Assembly: GCA_945920185.1 (NCBI GenBank)
Contig: CAMEJP010000002.1
Span: forward strand, 42,769-106,768
From: an uncultured Eubacterium sp.
GTDB lineage: Bacteria > Bacillota > Clostridia > Lachnospirales > Lachnospiraceae
Direction of reading: 5' to 3'
Length of the DNA: 64,000 nucleotides
In this document: positions 1 through 9,159 of the stretch, piece after piece
How positions within the stretch are numbered: position 1 is the first letter of the stretch
Layout of the letters: each line of letters starts with the position of its first letter
Position numbers and translations under genes: made by a program
Notes under the pieces: model-generated
What the model saw: only the letters and a program-made list of their open reading frames with translations
Databases searched by the model: none
Told to the model about the DNA's origin: nothing

Positions 1-314
1 CAATTAAGATGATGGAGGTAATGTTAGCTAAGAAGAAGAAGCTGTCAGAGCTTGCAATGCCTGTAACAATATACCCTCAGCTCCTAAAAAATATCAGAGT
101 TAAGGACAAGGCAGAAGTAAAAGAGGACAAGGATGTAAAGGCGGCCGTAAACGCTGTGGCAGAGGCACTTGGAGATGACGGCAGAATACTTGTGAGAGAG
201 AGCGGTACTGAGCCTCTGATACGTGTTATGGTAGAGGCAAAGTCACAGGAAGTGTGCGAAAAGTACGTGGACAGTGTGGTAAATGTCATAAAGCAAAAAG
301 GATATGAGTGCTGA
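1..314 (+). CDS. glmM: Phosphoglucosamine mutase, C-terminal end (partial)
   Basis: This is the 3' end of a gene that begins before the window; the reading frame is open from base 3. The visible residues match the C-terminal domain of phosphoglucosamine mutase, which converts glucosamine-6-phosphate to glucosamine-1-phosphate for UDP-GlcNAc and peptidoglycan synthesis in the cytoplasm. The phosphate-binding loop RESGTEPLIRVMVEA is clear and intact. The first in-frame ATG in the window (base 9) is internal, not a start. The catalytic serine loop lies outside the window, so the call rests on the C-terminal domain alone. glmU, the next enzyme of the pathway, begins at the far end of this window. 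Confidence 0.85.
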   Translation, partial: IKMMEVMLAKKKKLSELAMPVTIYPQLLKNIRVKDKAEVKEDKDVKAAVNAVAEALGDDGRILVRESGTEPLIRVMVEAKSQEVCEKYVDSVVNVIKQKGYEC

Positions 315-341
315 TTTTTGCACTTAGGAATGGAGAAAGAT

Positions 342-2264
342 ATGTCTATATTAGTTACCGGCGGTGCCGGATTTATAGGAAGCCATACCTGCGTGGAGCT
401 TTTGCAGGCAGGATATGATGTGGTAGTAATAGATAACCTGTGCAACTCTTCTAAGGAAGCTCTTGACAGAGTTATGGAGATTACGGGAAAGAAGCTTAAG
501 TTTTACGAGGGAGACCTTCTTAACAGAGAGTTTGTCGAGCATGTAATGTGTTCGGAGGATATAGAGGCGTGCATACATTTTGCAGGCCTTAAAGCGGTAG
601 GCGAATCAGTCGCAAAGCCTTGGGAATATTACAATAACAATATAACCGGCACACTTATACTTGTGGATGTGCTGAGAAAGCACAATGTTAAAAACATAGT
701 ATTTTCTTCATCTGCTACCGTATACGGAACACCGGAGACCATACCTATTACGGAGGACTGTAAAAAAGGCGAGGTTACCAACCCATACGGTCAGACAAAG
801 TCAATGTTAGAGCAGATACTTATGGATATGGGAAAAGCTGACCCTGAGTGGAATATCATTTTGTTAAGATATTTCAACCCGATTGGTGCTCATGAAAGCG
901 GAAGAATAGGTGAAAATCCAAAAGGTATTCCAAACAACCTTATGCCGTATATAACACAGGTTGCCGTGGGCAAGCTTGAAAAGCTCAAAGTATTCGGAAA
1001 TGATTACGATACTCCTGACGGAACAGGCGTAAGGGATTACATACATGTGGTTGACCTTGCAAAAGGTCATATCTGCGCTCTGAAAAAACTTAAAGAGAAC
1101 AAGGGAACGCTTATATATAATCTCGGAACAGGAAAAGGTTACAGTGTGCTTGATATCGTAAAGGCATTTGAGGAGGCAAACGGCGTTACCATTCCTTATG
1201 AGATAGTAGAGAGACGTCCGGGTGATATTGCCTGCTGTTACGCCGACCCGTCAAAAGCGAGAGAGGAAATGGGCTGGGCAGCAGAGAAAAATCTTGTTGA
1301 TATGTGCAGGGATTCCTTCAGATGGCAGACAAATAATCCTAACGGTTTTGAGAAGGAAGAAAAGAAGAACGCTACTCTTGTAGTTATGGCGGCAGGCATA
1401 GGCAGCCGCTTCGGCGGTGGAATCAAGCAGCTTGAACCGGTAGGACCTAATGGGGAAATAATTATGGATTATTCCATTCTTGATGCCAAGCGTGCCGGAT
1501 TCAATAAAGTAGTGTTTGTCATAAGACGCGACCTTAAGAAGGACTTTATGGAGGTCATCGGAAACAGAATAGCAGAAATTATAGACGTTGATTATGCATA
1601 TCAGGAGCTTGACAATCTTCCGGAAGGATTTTCACTTCCTGAGGGCAGGGTTAAGCCATGGGGAACGGGACAGGCTATACTTGCCTGCAAGGGAATCGTA
1701 AATGAGCCGTTTGCAGTTATAAATGCAGATGACTATTACGGAAAAGAAGCATTTGAAAAGCTTTACAGATACCTTACGACAGAAAAACTGTATGATAAGG
1801 GCAGATTTAATATTTGCATGGCAGGATTTATTCTCAAAAATACACTTAGTGATAACGGTGCAGTTACGCGCGGAATATGCCTGGTAAATGATGAAGATAA
1901 GCTTGTCGGAGTCAAGGAGACCAAGGGCATAGAAAAGACTCCGACCGGACCTGTATGCAGAAAGGACGGAGCGGAAACGCACCTTGATGAGAATTCTTAT
2001 GTATCCATGAATATGTGGGGACTGACACCGCAGTTTATAGACGGACTTGAGAGTGAATTCAAGCTGTTTCTTGCAAAGTTGGCTCCGAACGATATTACAA
2101 GCGAGTTTCTTCTTCCTACCATAATCGATACCATGATTAAGACAGGAAAAGCAGAGGTTACGCTTCTTGAAAGCAGGGATAAATGGTTCGGAGTAACCTA
2201 CAAGGAGGACAAGCAGACGGTAGTTGATGAGATAAGAAAGCTTGTAGAGTCAGGAGAATACTAG
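342..2264 (+). CDS. galE: UDP-glucose 4-epimerase fused to a sugar nucleotidyltransferase
   Basis: The 640-residue protein has two enzymes in one chain. Residues 1 to about 335 are a GalE-type epimerase: NAD-binding [10 protein letters not shown] at the N-terminus, the SSSATVYG block and the YGQTK catalytic YxxxK. A short lysine- and glutamate-rich linker follows, then about 300 residues of an NTP-transferase fold starting at [16 protein letters not shown], with INADDYYG as the likely metal-binding acidic block. GalE interconverts UDP-glucose and UDP-galactose; the second half probably activates a sugar phosphate, but its substrate is not readable. ATG 342 is preferred because GGAG at 332-335 sits seven bases upstream; an earlier in-frame ATG at 330 overlaps that site. 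It follows glmM closely. Confidence 0.85.
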   Translation: MSILVTGGAGFIGSHTCVELLQAGYDVVVIDNLCNSSKEALDRVMEITGKKLKFYEGDLLNREFVEHVMCSEDIEACIHFAGLKAVGESVAKPWEYYNNNITGTLILVDVLRKHNVKNIVFSSSATVYGTPETIPITEDCKKGEVTNPYGQTKSMLEQILMDMGKADPEWNIILLRYFNPIGAHESGRIGENPKGIPNNLMPYITQVAVGKLEKLKVFGNDYDTPDGTGVRDYIHVVDLAKGHICALKKLKENKGTLIYNLGTGKGYSVLDIVKAFEEANGVTIPYEIVERRPGDIACCYADPSKAREEMGWAAEKNLVDMCRDSFRWQTNNPNGFEKEEKKNATLVVMAAGIGSRFGGGIKQLEPVGPNGEIIMDYSILDAKRAGFNKVVFVIRRDLKKDFMEVIGNRIAEIIDVDYAYQELDNLPEGFSLPEGRVKPWGTGQAILACKGIVNEPFAVINADDYYGKEAFEKLYRYLTTEKLYDKGRFNICMAGFILKNTLSDNGAVTRGICLVNDEDKLVGVKETKGIEKTPTGPVCRKDGAETHLDENSYVSMNMWGLTPQFIDGLESEFKLFLAKLAPNDITSEFLLPTIIDTMIKTGKAEVTLLESRDKWFGVTYKEDKQTVVDEIRKLVESGEY

Positions 2265-2343
2265 AGCTTTCAGGCAGATAAATGGCATTATAACAAATAC
2301 TCATACATATACTTTATAAAGAATTATTCCGGAGAGTAATGAT

Positions 2344-2748
2344 ATGAGGAAGGCTTTAATAATGCTTGTGCTGCTTGTGCTTTGTGTACTTTGTGCAGCC
2401 TGCAGGGTCAAGGATACAAGCGATACCGAGAAAAAGAGCGAGCTTGACTATACCGTGGCAGATGATGAAGATTTGCCGGAGGAGGTGGCAAATTACATTA
2501 CAGACAGGAAAAGGGACAGCTTTTCCACTACGTTTGTTTCCGGGGAGTATATGTATATTATAGTGTGCTTCGGAACGATGAACACAAGCGGCTACAGTAT
2601 ACAGGTGACAAGCGCATACGAAACAGATAACAGGATAGTTATAGAAACCAAACTTAGCGGTCCTAAGACTGAGGGAGATAAGACCGAAACGTATCCTTAT
2701 ATCGTACTCAAGACAGAAAAAAGTGATAAACAGGTTGTGTTTAAATAG
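2344..2748 (+). CDS. PrcB-like lipoprotein
   Basis: A 134-residue secreted lipoprotein. The N-terminus has a hydrophobic stretch ending in a lipobox-like LCAAC, so it is probably anchored by Cys20 to the outer face of the membrane. The rest, with the pattern YMYIIVCFGTMNTSGYSIQV, resembles the PrcB C-terminal domain, named for a spirochaete protease-complex subunit but found in many Firmicutes lipoproteins of unknown role. GGAGAG at 2331-2336 is well placed for ATG 2344. It ends eight bases before the sipL-like gene and probably shares its transcript. The family match is by pattern recall and the function is not known. Confidence 0.6.
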   Translation: MRKALIMLVLLVLCVLCAACRVKDTSDTEKKSELDYTVADDEDLPEEVANYITDRKRDSFSTTFVSGEYMYIIVCFGTMNTSGYSIQVTSAYETDNRIVIETKLSGPKTEGDKTETYPYIVLKTEKSDKQVVFK

Positions 2749-2756
2749 GAGGTTGT

Positions 2757-4322
2757 ATGGAGTTATTAAGGGAAAACATTTGTGCAAGCAGGGAAATAAA
2801 ACGTGAGATATTGCAGATAACAATAGACGACGATTATAATATACCGGATGTTAAGCCGGATGTGTCGGAGCTTTTGTGGCAGGAGGCAAATGTAAGCGAT
2901 ATTACGTTAAGACCGGATGAAAAGAGGGTAGGAGTAAGCGCAAAATTTGTTTTTGATGTGCTTTATCTTTCAAATGATAAAGAGAAGCTTTTAGAAAATA
3001 TAATGGGAGAGCTTCCTTTAAGAGAAATGATAAATGCCGATATGTATATGGAAAGCGACGAACTTACGGCAGACGCTCAGATTCTTGATCTCAGCGTAAG
3101 AATGATAAATTCAAGAAAGCTCAACATAAAGGCAATCGTAAATATTGAACTTGTAATACATAGAATTGTGACAGCTCCTGTGGTGTCTGACGTATTGGCT
3201 GATGCCAGCAAGAGATTTTTTGAGGTAAAATATAACAGCCTTGTGGCAAAAAAAGCAGATGTCCTGAGAATTAAGGAAAATGTCACGCTGGCGGCAAGCA
3301 AGCCTGACGTGGGAAATATACTGTTTCGCTCCGTAAAACTTCGCCAAAGACAGGTGCGCCTTATAGACAACGGCTTTAATATAAGGGGTGAACTGGCATT
3401 TTTTATAATATATTCTCACAACAGCGGCAGTCGTGACAATAAGGAGGATATAGTATGGTATGAGGGCAGCGTTCCGTTTGATGAAACAGTAAGCGTAAAC
3501 GGTGTGGCTGAGGACATGGTAGGAAGCATAGGTGCAAAGCTTTCCTCATATACCATAGAGGTGCAGCCGGATGATGACGGCGAGGAGAGAGTACTTTGTG
3601 TGGAAGCGGTAGTAGGTCTTGATATCAGGGTACTTGAGGATAAAGAAATGAGGATGCTTGAGGATATTTACAATCCTACGGTTGATTATGATATTGCCCA
3701 AAATGATATAGAACTTGAAAAAATAGTCGTAAAAAACGAATCAAAATGCAGTGTTACAGGCGGAATAAAAAGCACGGTTCCATCAGAAAGCCTGCTCCAG
3801 ATATGCTATGTAGACGGTAAGGTCATAGAAGACGAAAGAGAACTTACACCGGCAGGAATAGTTATCAGGGGAATACTGGAGGTAAACATTATAGTCATCG
3901 TTGCCGATGATATAAGACCTGTAGGAGTCATTAAGGGACAGCTTCCGTTTGAACATACCATTTCCGTGCCGGAGACTGACGGCGAAATAAAATATGCCTA
4001 TGACTGCTATCTTGAAAAAATAAATGTAAATTTAACCGGAGATAATGAAGCATCTGTCAAGGCCAATATAGTATTTGATACATTTGTCACAGAAAGCATA
4101 ACTGCCAGGGCGATAGACAACATTGAAGCCGTGGAGGCGGATATGAAAGAAATAATGGATATGCCGGGAATTATAGGTTACATTGTAAAGGACGGCGATA
4201 CCATGTGGAACATAGCCAAGAAATTCAGAACCACAACAGATGACATTAAACTTATAAATGACAAGAGTGACGAGAGAATAAGCCGAGGCGAAAAGCTGAT
4301 AATTGTAAAAAATGTAAGGTAG
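2757..4322 (+). CDS. sipL: SipL-like SPOCS (DUF3794) and LysM spore-coat morphogenetic protein
   Basis: The 521-residue protein has repeated SPOCS/DUF3794-type beta-rich segments over residues 1 to about 450 and a C-terminal LysM from about residue 467 (GYIVKDGDTMWNIAKKF). This order and length match SipL, which in Clostridioides difficile binds SpoIVA through its LysM domain and helps assemble the coat around the forespore. A TAGGAGG site ends five bases before ATG 2757. No signal peptide or membrane segment is seen, as expected for a mother-cell protein. Some non-sporulating Lachnospiraceae may keep relatives of this gene, so its presence suggests, but does not prove, that the organism sporulates. 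Confidence 0.8.
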   Translation: MELLRENICASREIKREILQITIDDDYNIPDVKPDVSELLWQEANVSDITLRPDEKRVGVSAKFVFDVLYLSNDKEKLLENIMGELPLREMINADMYMESDELTADAQILDLSVRMINSRKLNIKAIVNIELVIHRIVTAPVVSDVLADASKRFFEVKYNSLVAKKADVLRIKENVTLAASKPDVGNILFRSVKLRQRQVRLIDNGFNIRGELAFFIIYSHNSGSRDNKEDIVWYEGSVPFDETVSVNGVAEDMVGSIGAKLSSYTIEVQPDDDGEERVLCVEAVVGLDIRVLEDKEMRMLEDIYNPTVDYDIAQNDIELEKIVVKNESKCSVTGGIKSTVPSESLLQICYVDGKVIEDERELTPAGIVIRGILEVNIIVIVADDIRPVGVIKGQLPFEHTISVPETDGEIKYAYDCYLEKINVNLTGDNEASVKANIVFDTFVTESITARAIDNIEAVEADMKEIMDMPGIIGYIVKDGDTMWNIAKKFRTTTDDIKLINDKSDERISRGEKLIIVKNVR

Positions 4323-4325
4323 TTC

Positions 4326-4354
4326 TTGAAAAACAATGATAATTTTGGTAAAAT
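4326..4354 (+). promoter_or_regulatory. Sigma-A-type promoter for the 4387 gene
   Basis: TTGAAA (4326-4331) and TAAAAT (4349-4354) are separated by exactly 17 bases, 32 bases before the start codon. It is a good match to the housekeeping consensus and suggests that the zinc-ribbon gene is transcribed apart from sipL. Confidence 0.55.
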
Positions 4355-4386
4355 AAAACAAATGAAAAATGTAGGAGGATTGAGCT

Positions 4387-5433
4387 ATGTTTTGTATGGT
4401 ATGCGGTAATAAACTGGCAGACGGTGCAAAGTTTTGCCCATCTTGCGGTTCACCGGTTGCAGCAGCACCTGCACCAAGTGAAGCGGTTTTTGTGGATGAA
4501 GCAGTTAAGGCAGCAGCACAACCGGAAGTAAAAGAAGAAATAATTGAAAATCAGGAAGATGTTTCACAAAGCACTCCTGTTATTGAAGAAGCCTCTGAAA
4601 TAGAAGATGTAGAGGTGGAGGAGTCAAGCGTAAGCCTTGAAAGTGAAGTAGATACATCTTTGGACCCTAGTGTGTTGGCAGCATTGGAAACACCGGATAT
4701 TCCTGAGAGCGAGATTGATGTTGATGAGTTATCGGATACATTAAAGAGTACGGAAGAATCCGAAGATAAGCCGGAGCCTGAAGCTGTTACACCTGTGCAG
4801 CAGGAGGTTAATCAAAACGTGACTCCGGTACAGCCGGTATCTCCCGTTGCAGAGCCTGTTAAGATTCAGTCACAGAATTCGGTTATAGGAAGCGTACCCG
4901 TACAGCCAAGCCAGCCGCAGTCTGCACCCGTACCGCCTGTTATTCCTGTGCCTCCTGTCGCTCCGGCAACACCTATGATGCCATTGACAGGTGCGTCGAC
5001 TAAAAGTGCACCAAAGGTTAAAAAGGAGAAGGAAGCATTTAAGATATTTGCACTTCTCGGAATACTTATTACCCTTGCAGGCTGTTTCCTTAACATACAT
5101 AAGTTTAACAACTGGGACGGCGAAGAGTATGTGTCAAGAACAGATAAGCAGTGGGAATTTACTGAAGGTCAGATTATCATAGCAGCTATGGTGATTGCAC
5201 TTGTATTTGTGATTTTGAGACTTAGCGCATTTGCACTTACCGGAGTTGTGGCTTCGTGGGTATCATATGCTTTGTTCTGTATGAGATTTTATTACTATCA
5301 GTCAGACATTCTTAAAGACGCTGATGTTGCCTTTAAGCTTGAGATAGGAACTTTCCTTATATGGGCAGGTCTTGTAATATCACTTATCGGACTTTTCATT
5401 AAGTTTGGAAAGAAAAAATTATTTAAAATATAA
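4387..5433 (+). CDS. Zinc-ribbon membrane protein with long acidic/proline-rich linker
   Basis: A 348-residue protein opens with a zinc ribbon of two CxxC pairs (FCMVCG and FCPSCG, residues 2-19). Residues 20 to about 205 form a low-complexity linker, first rich in Glu, Ser and Val, then in Pro, Val and Gln. The last 130 residues hold about four hydrophobic segments. The general layout, a zinc ribbon joined to a membrane domain, is common in Firmicutes proteins of unknown role. It has its own promoter at 4326-4354 and a strong terminator at 5442-5480, so it looks monocistronic. A second protein of similar plan lies at 38769-39611. No function can be assigned. Confidence 0.75.
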   Translation: MFCMVCGNKLADGAKFCPSCGSPVAAAPAPSEAVFVDEAVKAAAQPEVKEEIIENQEDVSQSTPVIEEASEIEDVEVEESSVSLESEVDTSLDPSVLAALETPDIPESEIDVDELSDTLKSTEESEDKPEPEAVTPVQQEVNQNVTPVQPVSPVAEPVKIQSQNSVIGSVPVQPSQPQSAPVPPVIPVPPVAPATPMMPLTGASTKSAPKVKKEKEAFKIFALLGILITLAGCFLNIHKFNNWDGEEYVSRTDKQWEFTEGQIIIAAMVIALVFVILRLSAFALTGVVASWVSYALFCMRFYYYQSDILKDADVAFKLEIGTFLIWAGLVISLIGLFIKFGKKKLFKI

Positions 5434-5441
5434 TTATGTAT

Positions 5442-5480
5442 AAAAGAGGTCAGAATTTCACAGATTCTGACCTCTTTTTT
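5442..5480 (+). terminator. Rho-independent terminator
   Basis: AAAGAGGTCAGAAT pairs perfectly with ATTCTGACCTCTTT around a short TTCACAG loop and is followed by a T run. It ends the 4387 gene just before the ispE promoter. Confidence 0.92.
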
Positions 5481-5481
5481 C

Positions 5482-5510
5482 TTGATTTATTGTCAGAAAT
5501 TGTATATAAT
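5482..5510 (+). promoter_or_regulatory. Promoter for ispE
   Basis: TTGATT (5482-5487) and TATAAT (5505-5510) are 17 bases apart, immediately after the terminator and 35 bases before the proposed GTG start of ispE. Confidence 0.65.
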
Positions 5511-5544
5511 ATACTGTATACAAAATACGTCAAAGGGTGATTTT

Positions 5545-6411
5545 GTGGATAATATTAAATTAAAAGCAAGAGCAAAGATAAATATTGGTTTGGACGTAGT
5601 GAGGAAACGTCCTGACGGATACCATGATATGAGGATGGTTATGCAGACTTTAAAAATGTATGACGGTATCAGCATGGCTAAGAATCATAACGGAAATATT
5701 TCGATTAAGACTAATCTTCCGTATGTGCCTGACAATGAGAATAATCTTTGTTACAAAGCAGCAAAGCTTTTGAGGGATGAATTTAATATCGATACAGGCG
5801 TTGATATAGATTTGGTAAAATATATACCGGTCTCTGCGGGAATGGCAGGCGGAAGTTCCGACGCTGCTGCTGTCATGGTAGGTATGAACAAGCTGTTTGG
5901 CTTATCGCTTTCGATGCAGGATTTGATGGAAAGAGCGGTTAACATAGGTGCTGACGTACCATACTGCATAATGCGCGGAACGGCAATGGCGGAAGGAATC
6001 GGCGAGAAGCTGACAAGACTTAATCCGTTTCCTGAATGTGTGGTGCTGGTTGCAAAGCCGGGGATAGCAGTTTCCACAAGAAGCGTATTTGGAAAGCTTC
6101 GCCTTACCGAAGATACTTACCATCCTGATATAGACAGTATCGTTAAAGGCATAAACGAAAAAAATATGGATATGATAGCTTCTAATATGGGAAATGTACT
6201 TGAAGACGTCACGGAGAAAGATTTTCCGGTGATTAGTACCATTAAAAGCAAAATGGCAGAAAACGGTGCCATAAAGGCTCTTATGAGCGGAAGCGGACCT
6301 ACGGTATTCGGACTGTTTGAAAATATTGAAGATGCCAGAAAGGCATTTTACAGCATAAAAAAAGAGCATATTGCAAGACAAATGTTTATAACGGACATTT
6401 TTAATGTATAG
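5545..6411 (+). CDS. ispE: 4-diphosphocytidyl-2-C-methyl-D-erythritol kinase
   Basis: IspE phosphorylates CDP-methylerythritol in the non-mevalonate pathway to isoprenoids, including the undecaprenyl carrier used by the polysaccharide locus nearby. The GHMP-kinase signatures are all present: KINIGLDV near the start, the ATP loop PVSAGMAGGSSDAA in the middle and SGSGPTVFGLF near the C-terminus. The frame stays open upstream to 5482, but that stretch overlaps the promoter. GTG 5545 is preferred because AAAGGGTGA lies just before it and the resulting 288-residue protein begins at the usual place relative to the KINIGL motif. The gene ends 30 bases before a GntR regulator. Confidence 0.93.
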   Translation: MDNIKLKARAKINIGLDVVRKRPDGYHDMRMVMQTLKMYDGISMAKNHNGNISIKTNLPYVPDNENNLCYKAAKLLRDEFNIDTGVDIDLVKYIPVSAGMAGGSSDAAAVMVGMNKLFGLSLSMQDLMERAVNIGADVPYCIMRGTAMAEGIGEKLTRLNPFPECVVLVAKPGIAVSTRSVFGKLRLTEDTYHPDIDSIVKGINEKNMDMIASNMGNVLEDVTEKDFPVISTIKSKMAENGAIKALMSGSGPTVFGLFENIEDARKAFYSIKKEHIARQMFITDIFNV

Positions 6412-6441
6412 GAAATAACGCATAGAAAGGGCGAAAAGCAG

Positions 6442-7110
6442 ATGAAAAAAGATTTGAAGCTGGAAATTAACGATTATTTACCTTTAAGAGAGGTAGTATT
6501 TCTCACCTTGAGGCAGGCTATTTTAAAGGGAGAACTGGAGCCGGGTGAAAGACTGATGGAAATATCTCTTGCCAATCAGCTTGGCGTCAGCAGAACGCCG
6601 ATAAGAGAAGCTATCAGAAAGCTTGAACTTGAAGGGCTTGTTGTCATGGTGCCAAGAAAAGGTGCTGAGGTGGCGTCCATAACAGAGAAGGATATGAAGG
6701 ATGTCCTTGAGCTTCGTTGCGCTCTTGACGCTTTTTCAGTTAAACTTGCATGTGAGCGCATGAGCCAGGAAGAACTTGAAAAGCTTGAGCTTGCGAACAA
6801 GGATTTTGAGGAAGCTATAGTTTCCCATGACCTTATAAAGATAGCTGAGGCAGACGTGAAGTTCCATGAGGTTATTTACAATGCCACAACAAACCAGAGA
6901 CTTATACAAATGATTAGTAATCTTCGCGAGCAGATGTACAGATATCGGCTGGAGTATCTTAAGGATGCAAGAAACCATTCGATACTCATAAATGAGCACA
7001 ATGACATTATAAAAAGCATAAAGGACGGCGATGTTGAGGCTGCTCAGAAAATGGTTACAACTCATATACAGAACCAGGAGAAATGCATTTACAAATTAAT
7101 CAGCAAATAA
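6442..7110 (+). CDS. GntR/FadR-type transcriptional regulator
   Basis: A 222-residue regulator. Residues 10-80 form a GntR winged helix-turn-helix with the typical run ERLMEISLANQLGVSRTPIR, and the remainder is an all-helical FCD ligand-binding domain with the conserved histidine region FHEVIYNATTNQRL. FadR-subfamily members usually bind a carboxylic acid or sugar acid and repress a neighbouring catabolic gene. No catabolic target lies beside it here: it sits between ispE and spoIIR. The ligand and the operator are therefore unknown. Confidence 0.88.
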   Translation: MKKDLKLEINDYLPLREVVFLTLRQAILKGELEPGERLMEISLANQLGVSRTPIREAIRKLELEGLVVMVPRKGAEVASITEKDMKDVLELRCALDAFSVKLACERMSQEELEKLELANKDFEEAIVSHDLIKIAEADVKFHEVIYNATTNQRLIQMISNLREQMYRYRLEYLKDARNHSILINEHNDIIKSIKDGDVEAAQKMVTTHIQNQEKCIYKLISK

Positions 7111-7169
7111 GTGAATATGATTTAAAATAAAGGCAATAATCAGTGTAAGTTAATAATGGAGGTTTGATT

Positions 7170-7802
7170 ATGAAAAGATTTATTAGACTGCTGATGGTTG
7201 CCTTTGTTGTCATTTTGGGCATATATGTTACATACGAAAACAAAAAGATGGAAAAGATTCAGCAGGGCATAGCTGATAAGATTATCAGATTTCATGTTCG
7301 CGCCAACAGCGACAGTGAAAAAGACCAAAACATTAAGACAAGGGTAAAAGAAAATGTGGTGGATTACCTTTATGACAGGCTGTCGGCTTCAGAAAGCCTT
7401 GATGAGACAAAACAGATTCTTACGGATAATATGGATGAGATAAAAGAGATAGCCGTGGAAACCGTCAGGGAATCCGGAGAGAATTACGACGTAAACGTGT
7501 ATTTTGAAGAAGCATATTTTCCACTCAGGACTTACGGTGATATGAGTTTTCCGCCGGGAGTCTATGAGGCTTTCAGAATTGACATCGGTGATTACGAGGG
7601 AAAAAACTGGTGGTGTGTGCTGTATCCTCCGCTTTGCTTTGTGGATTCTACATATGCCGTTGTGCCGGACGCTTCAAAGCAGCAGTTTAAAGAAATTCTG
7701 TCGCCTGAGGAATATTGTGCGGTAACGGTTGGCACGCTTAGCAAAAGCAAGGTAAAATTTGAATTTAAGTATTTTAAATTTCTGAACAGACTTATGCCAT
7801 AG
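7170..7802 (+). CDS. spoIIR: Stage II sporulation protein R
   Basis: SpoIIR is made in the forespore, is exported to the intermembrane space and triggers SpoIIGA to process pro-sigma-E in the mother cell. The 210-residue product has an N-terminal membrane or signal segment, then the family pattern IRFHVRANSDSEKDQ and a long conserved tail with GVYEAFRIDIGDYEGKNWWC and YPPLC. ATG 7170 is chosen because TGGAGG (7157-7162) lies seven bases upstream; an in-frame TTG at 7164 abuts that site and is unlikely. A weak forespore-type promoter (GAATA at 7113 and GGCAATAAT at 7132) may precede it, but I would not rely on it. Confidence 0.92.
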   Translation: MKRFIRLLMVAFVVILGIYVTYENKKMEKIQQGIADKIIRFHVRANSDSEKDQNIKTRVKENVVDYLYDRLSASESLDETKQILTDNMDEIKEIAVETVRESGENYDVNVYFEEAYFPLRTYGDMSFPPGVYEAFRIDIGDYEGKNWWCVLYPPLCFVDSTYAVVPDASKQQFKEILSPEEYCAVTVGTLSKSKVKFEFKYFKFLNRLMP

Positions 7803-7832
7803 TCCTTTTGATGAATAGCATTTTTTCCCTGA

Positions 7833-7861
7833 TTGCATATTTTATAGAATAGTAGTAAAAT
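7833..7861 (+). promoter_or_regulatory. Promoter for murI
   Basis: TTGCAT (7833-7838) and TAAAAT (7856-7861) are separated by 17 bases, about 30 bases upstream of the murI start codon. Confidence 0.55.
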
Positions 7862-7891
7862 AGTGTTAAATTTTCATAGCAGGAGGCTGAA

Positions 7892-8710
7892 ATGGATAAT
7901 AATGCACCTATCGGTGTTTTTGATTCGGGCGTGAGCGGACTTACGGTAGCCCGCGAGATAATGCGCCAGATACCGAATGAGCGGATTGTATATTTTGGCG
8001 ATACCGCCAGAGTCCCATATGGCTCTAAGTCAAAACAAACAATTCTCAAATTTTCAAGACAGATAATACGCTTCCTCAAAACAGAGGGCGTCAAGGCGAT
8101 AGTTATAGCGTGTAATACAGCTAGCGCGCTGGCTCTGGATGATATAGAAAAAGAGCTGGATATACCTATAATAGGAGTTGTCAGAAGCGGAGCCTCCATG
8201 GCGGCAAAGGCGACAAAGAATAAGCGCGTGGGCATTATAGCTACCGAGGGTACGATTAACAGCAACATTTACAAAGATTATCTAAGCAGCATCGACAGTG
8301 AAATTACGGTTATCGGGAAAGCGTGTCCGCTATTTGTTCCTCTGGTGGAGGAGGGGATGATAGACGACCCCGTAACAAAGGAGATTGCAACAAGATACCT
8401 TAATTATTTAAGAAATGAAAATATAGACACTCTCATACTTGGATGTACTCATTATCCTTTGCTTAGAAATACAATAAAAGAGATTATGGGAGACGGTGTT
8501 ACCCTTGTAAATCCTGCCTATGAGACGGCTGTTGAGCTTAAGACTCTTCTTAAGGAGAAGAATTTGGCAAATATAAAGGAATATGAGAGCGCGTCAGTTA
8601 TGTATAAGTTTTATGTGTCGGATGCTGCCGAGAAATTCAGCCGTTTCGCAAACAGTATAATGCCTTTTGACATTATGCCGGCGCAACAGATAAATATTGA
8701 TGAATATTAA
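7892..8710 (+). CDS. murI: Glutamate racemase
   Basis: MurI makes D-glutamate for peptidoglycan in the cytoplasm. The 272-residue protein has all the family landmarks: FDSGVSGLTV at the N-terminus with catalytic Asp10/11 region, the first catalytic cysteine in VIACNTASA (Cys74), and the second in LILGCTHYPLL (Cys185). The length is normal. AGGAGG precedes the ATG at a good distance and a promoter lies at 7833-7861. The DUF1934 gene follows after eight bases and is probably cotranscribed. Confidence 0.95.
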   Translation: MDNNAPIGVFDSGVSGLTVAREIMRQIPNERIVYFGDTARVPYGSKSKQTILKFSRQIIRFLKTEGVKAIVIACNTASALALDDIEKELDIPIIGVVRSGASMAAKATKNKRVGIIATEGTINSNIYKDYLSSIDSEITVIGKACPLFVPLVEEGMIDDPVTKEIATRYLNYLRNENIDTLILGCTHYPLLRNTIKEIMGDGVTLVNPAYETAVELKTLLKEKNLANIKEYESASVMYKFYVSDAAEKFSRFANSIMPFDIMPAQQINIDEY

Positions 8711-8718
8711 GTGAGAAT

Positions 8719-9126
8719 ATGGAAAAAGATATCAGGATAAATATACATACGACTAACAGCTACGGTCATGAAAGCGATGAGACAAAGCAGAGTTATCCGG
8801 GAAAGCTCTTCGTAAAGAACGGTAAAAGATACTGCGTGTATAATGACGAAGAGTGCAGCAATATGATAAAGCTTGGAAGCAGCGAGATAGAAATACTAAG
8901 GAGAGCTGATGGTTTTTCAAGCAAAATGTTTTTTAAAGGCGGCGAGGCAACAATATCTTCTTACAGTATGCAGGGTTCTGTTATGTCCATGAAGGTTCAT
9001 ACCCGATGGCTTGGGATAGAAGAATATGAAGACAGGATAGCCGTAAGCATTAAATACGATTTAGAGATGAACGGACAGTTTGTCTCGGAAAATAATGTTT
9101 TTATTGAGATAGGATATGTACGGTAA
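8719..9126 (+). CDS. DUF1934 (YwiB-like) beta-barrel protein
   Basis: A 135-residue soluble protein. Its pattern of short beta strands and the closing segment KYDLEMNGQFVSENNVFIEIGY fit the DUF1934/YwiB family, a small beta-barrel, calycin-like protein of unknown function that is widespread in Firmicutes. It is translated from an ATG eight bases after the murI stop, with GTGAGAAT as the ribosome binding site. No catalytic residues are known for the family. Confidence 0.7.
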   Translation: MEKDIRINIHTTNSYGHESDETKQSYPGKLFVKNGKRYCVYNDEECSNMIKLGSSEIEILRRADGFSSKMFFKGGEATISSYSMQGSVMSMKVHTRWLGIEEYEDRIAVSIKYDLEMNGQFVSENNVFIEIGYVR

Positions 9127-9159
9127 GCACTTCATAAGATATGCGGAATGGAGATTAAT

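Noticed and set aside
77..445. Antisense open frames over glmM/galE and other conserved genes
   Set aside because: They are shadows of strongly conserved coding frames and have no ribosome binding sites.
7111..7163. A sigma-F promoter before spoIIR
   Set aside because: GAATA and GGCAATAAT are near the consensus but the spacing and -35 match are poor, so it is not listed as a feature.
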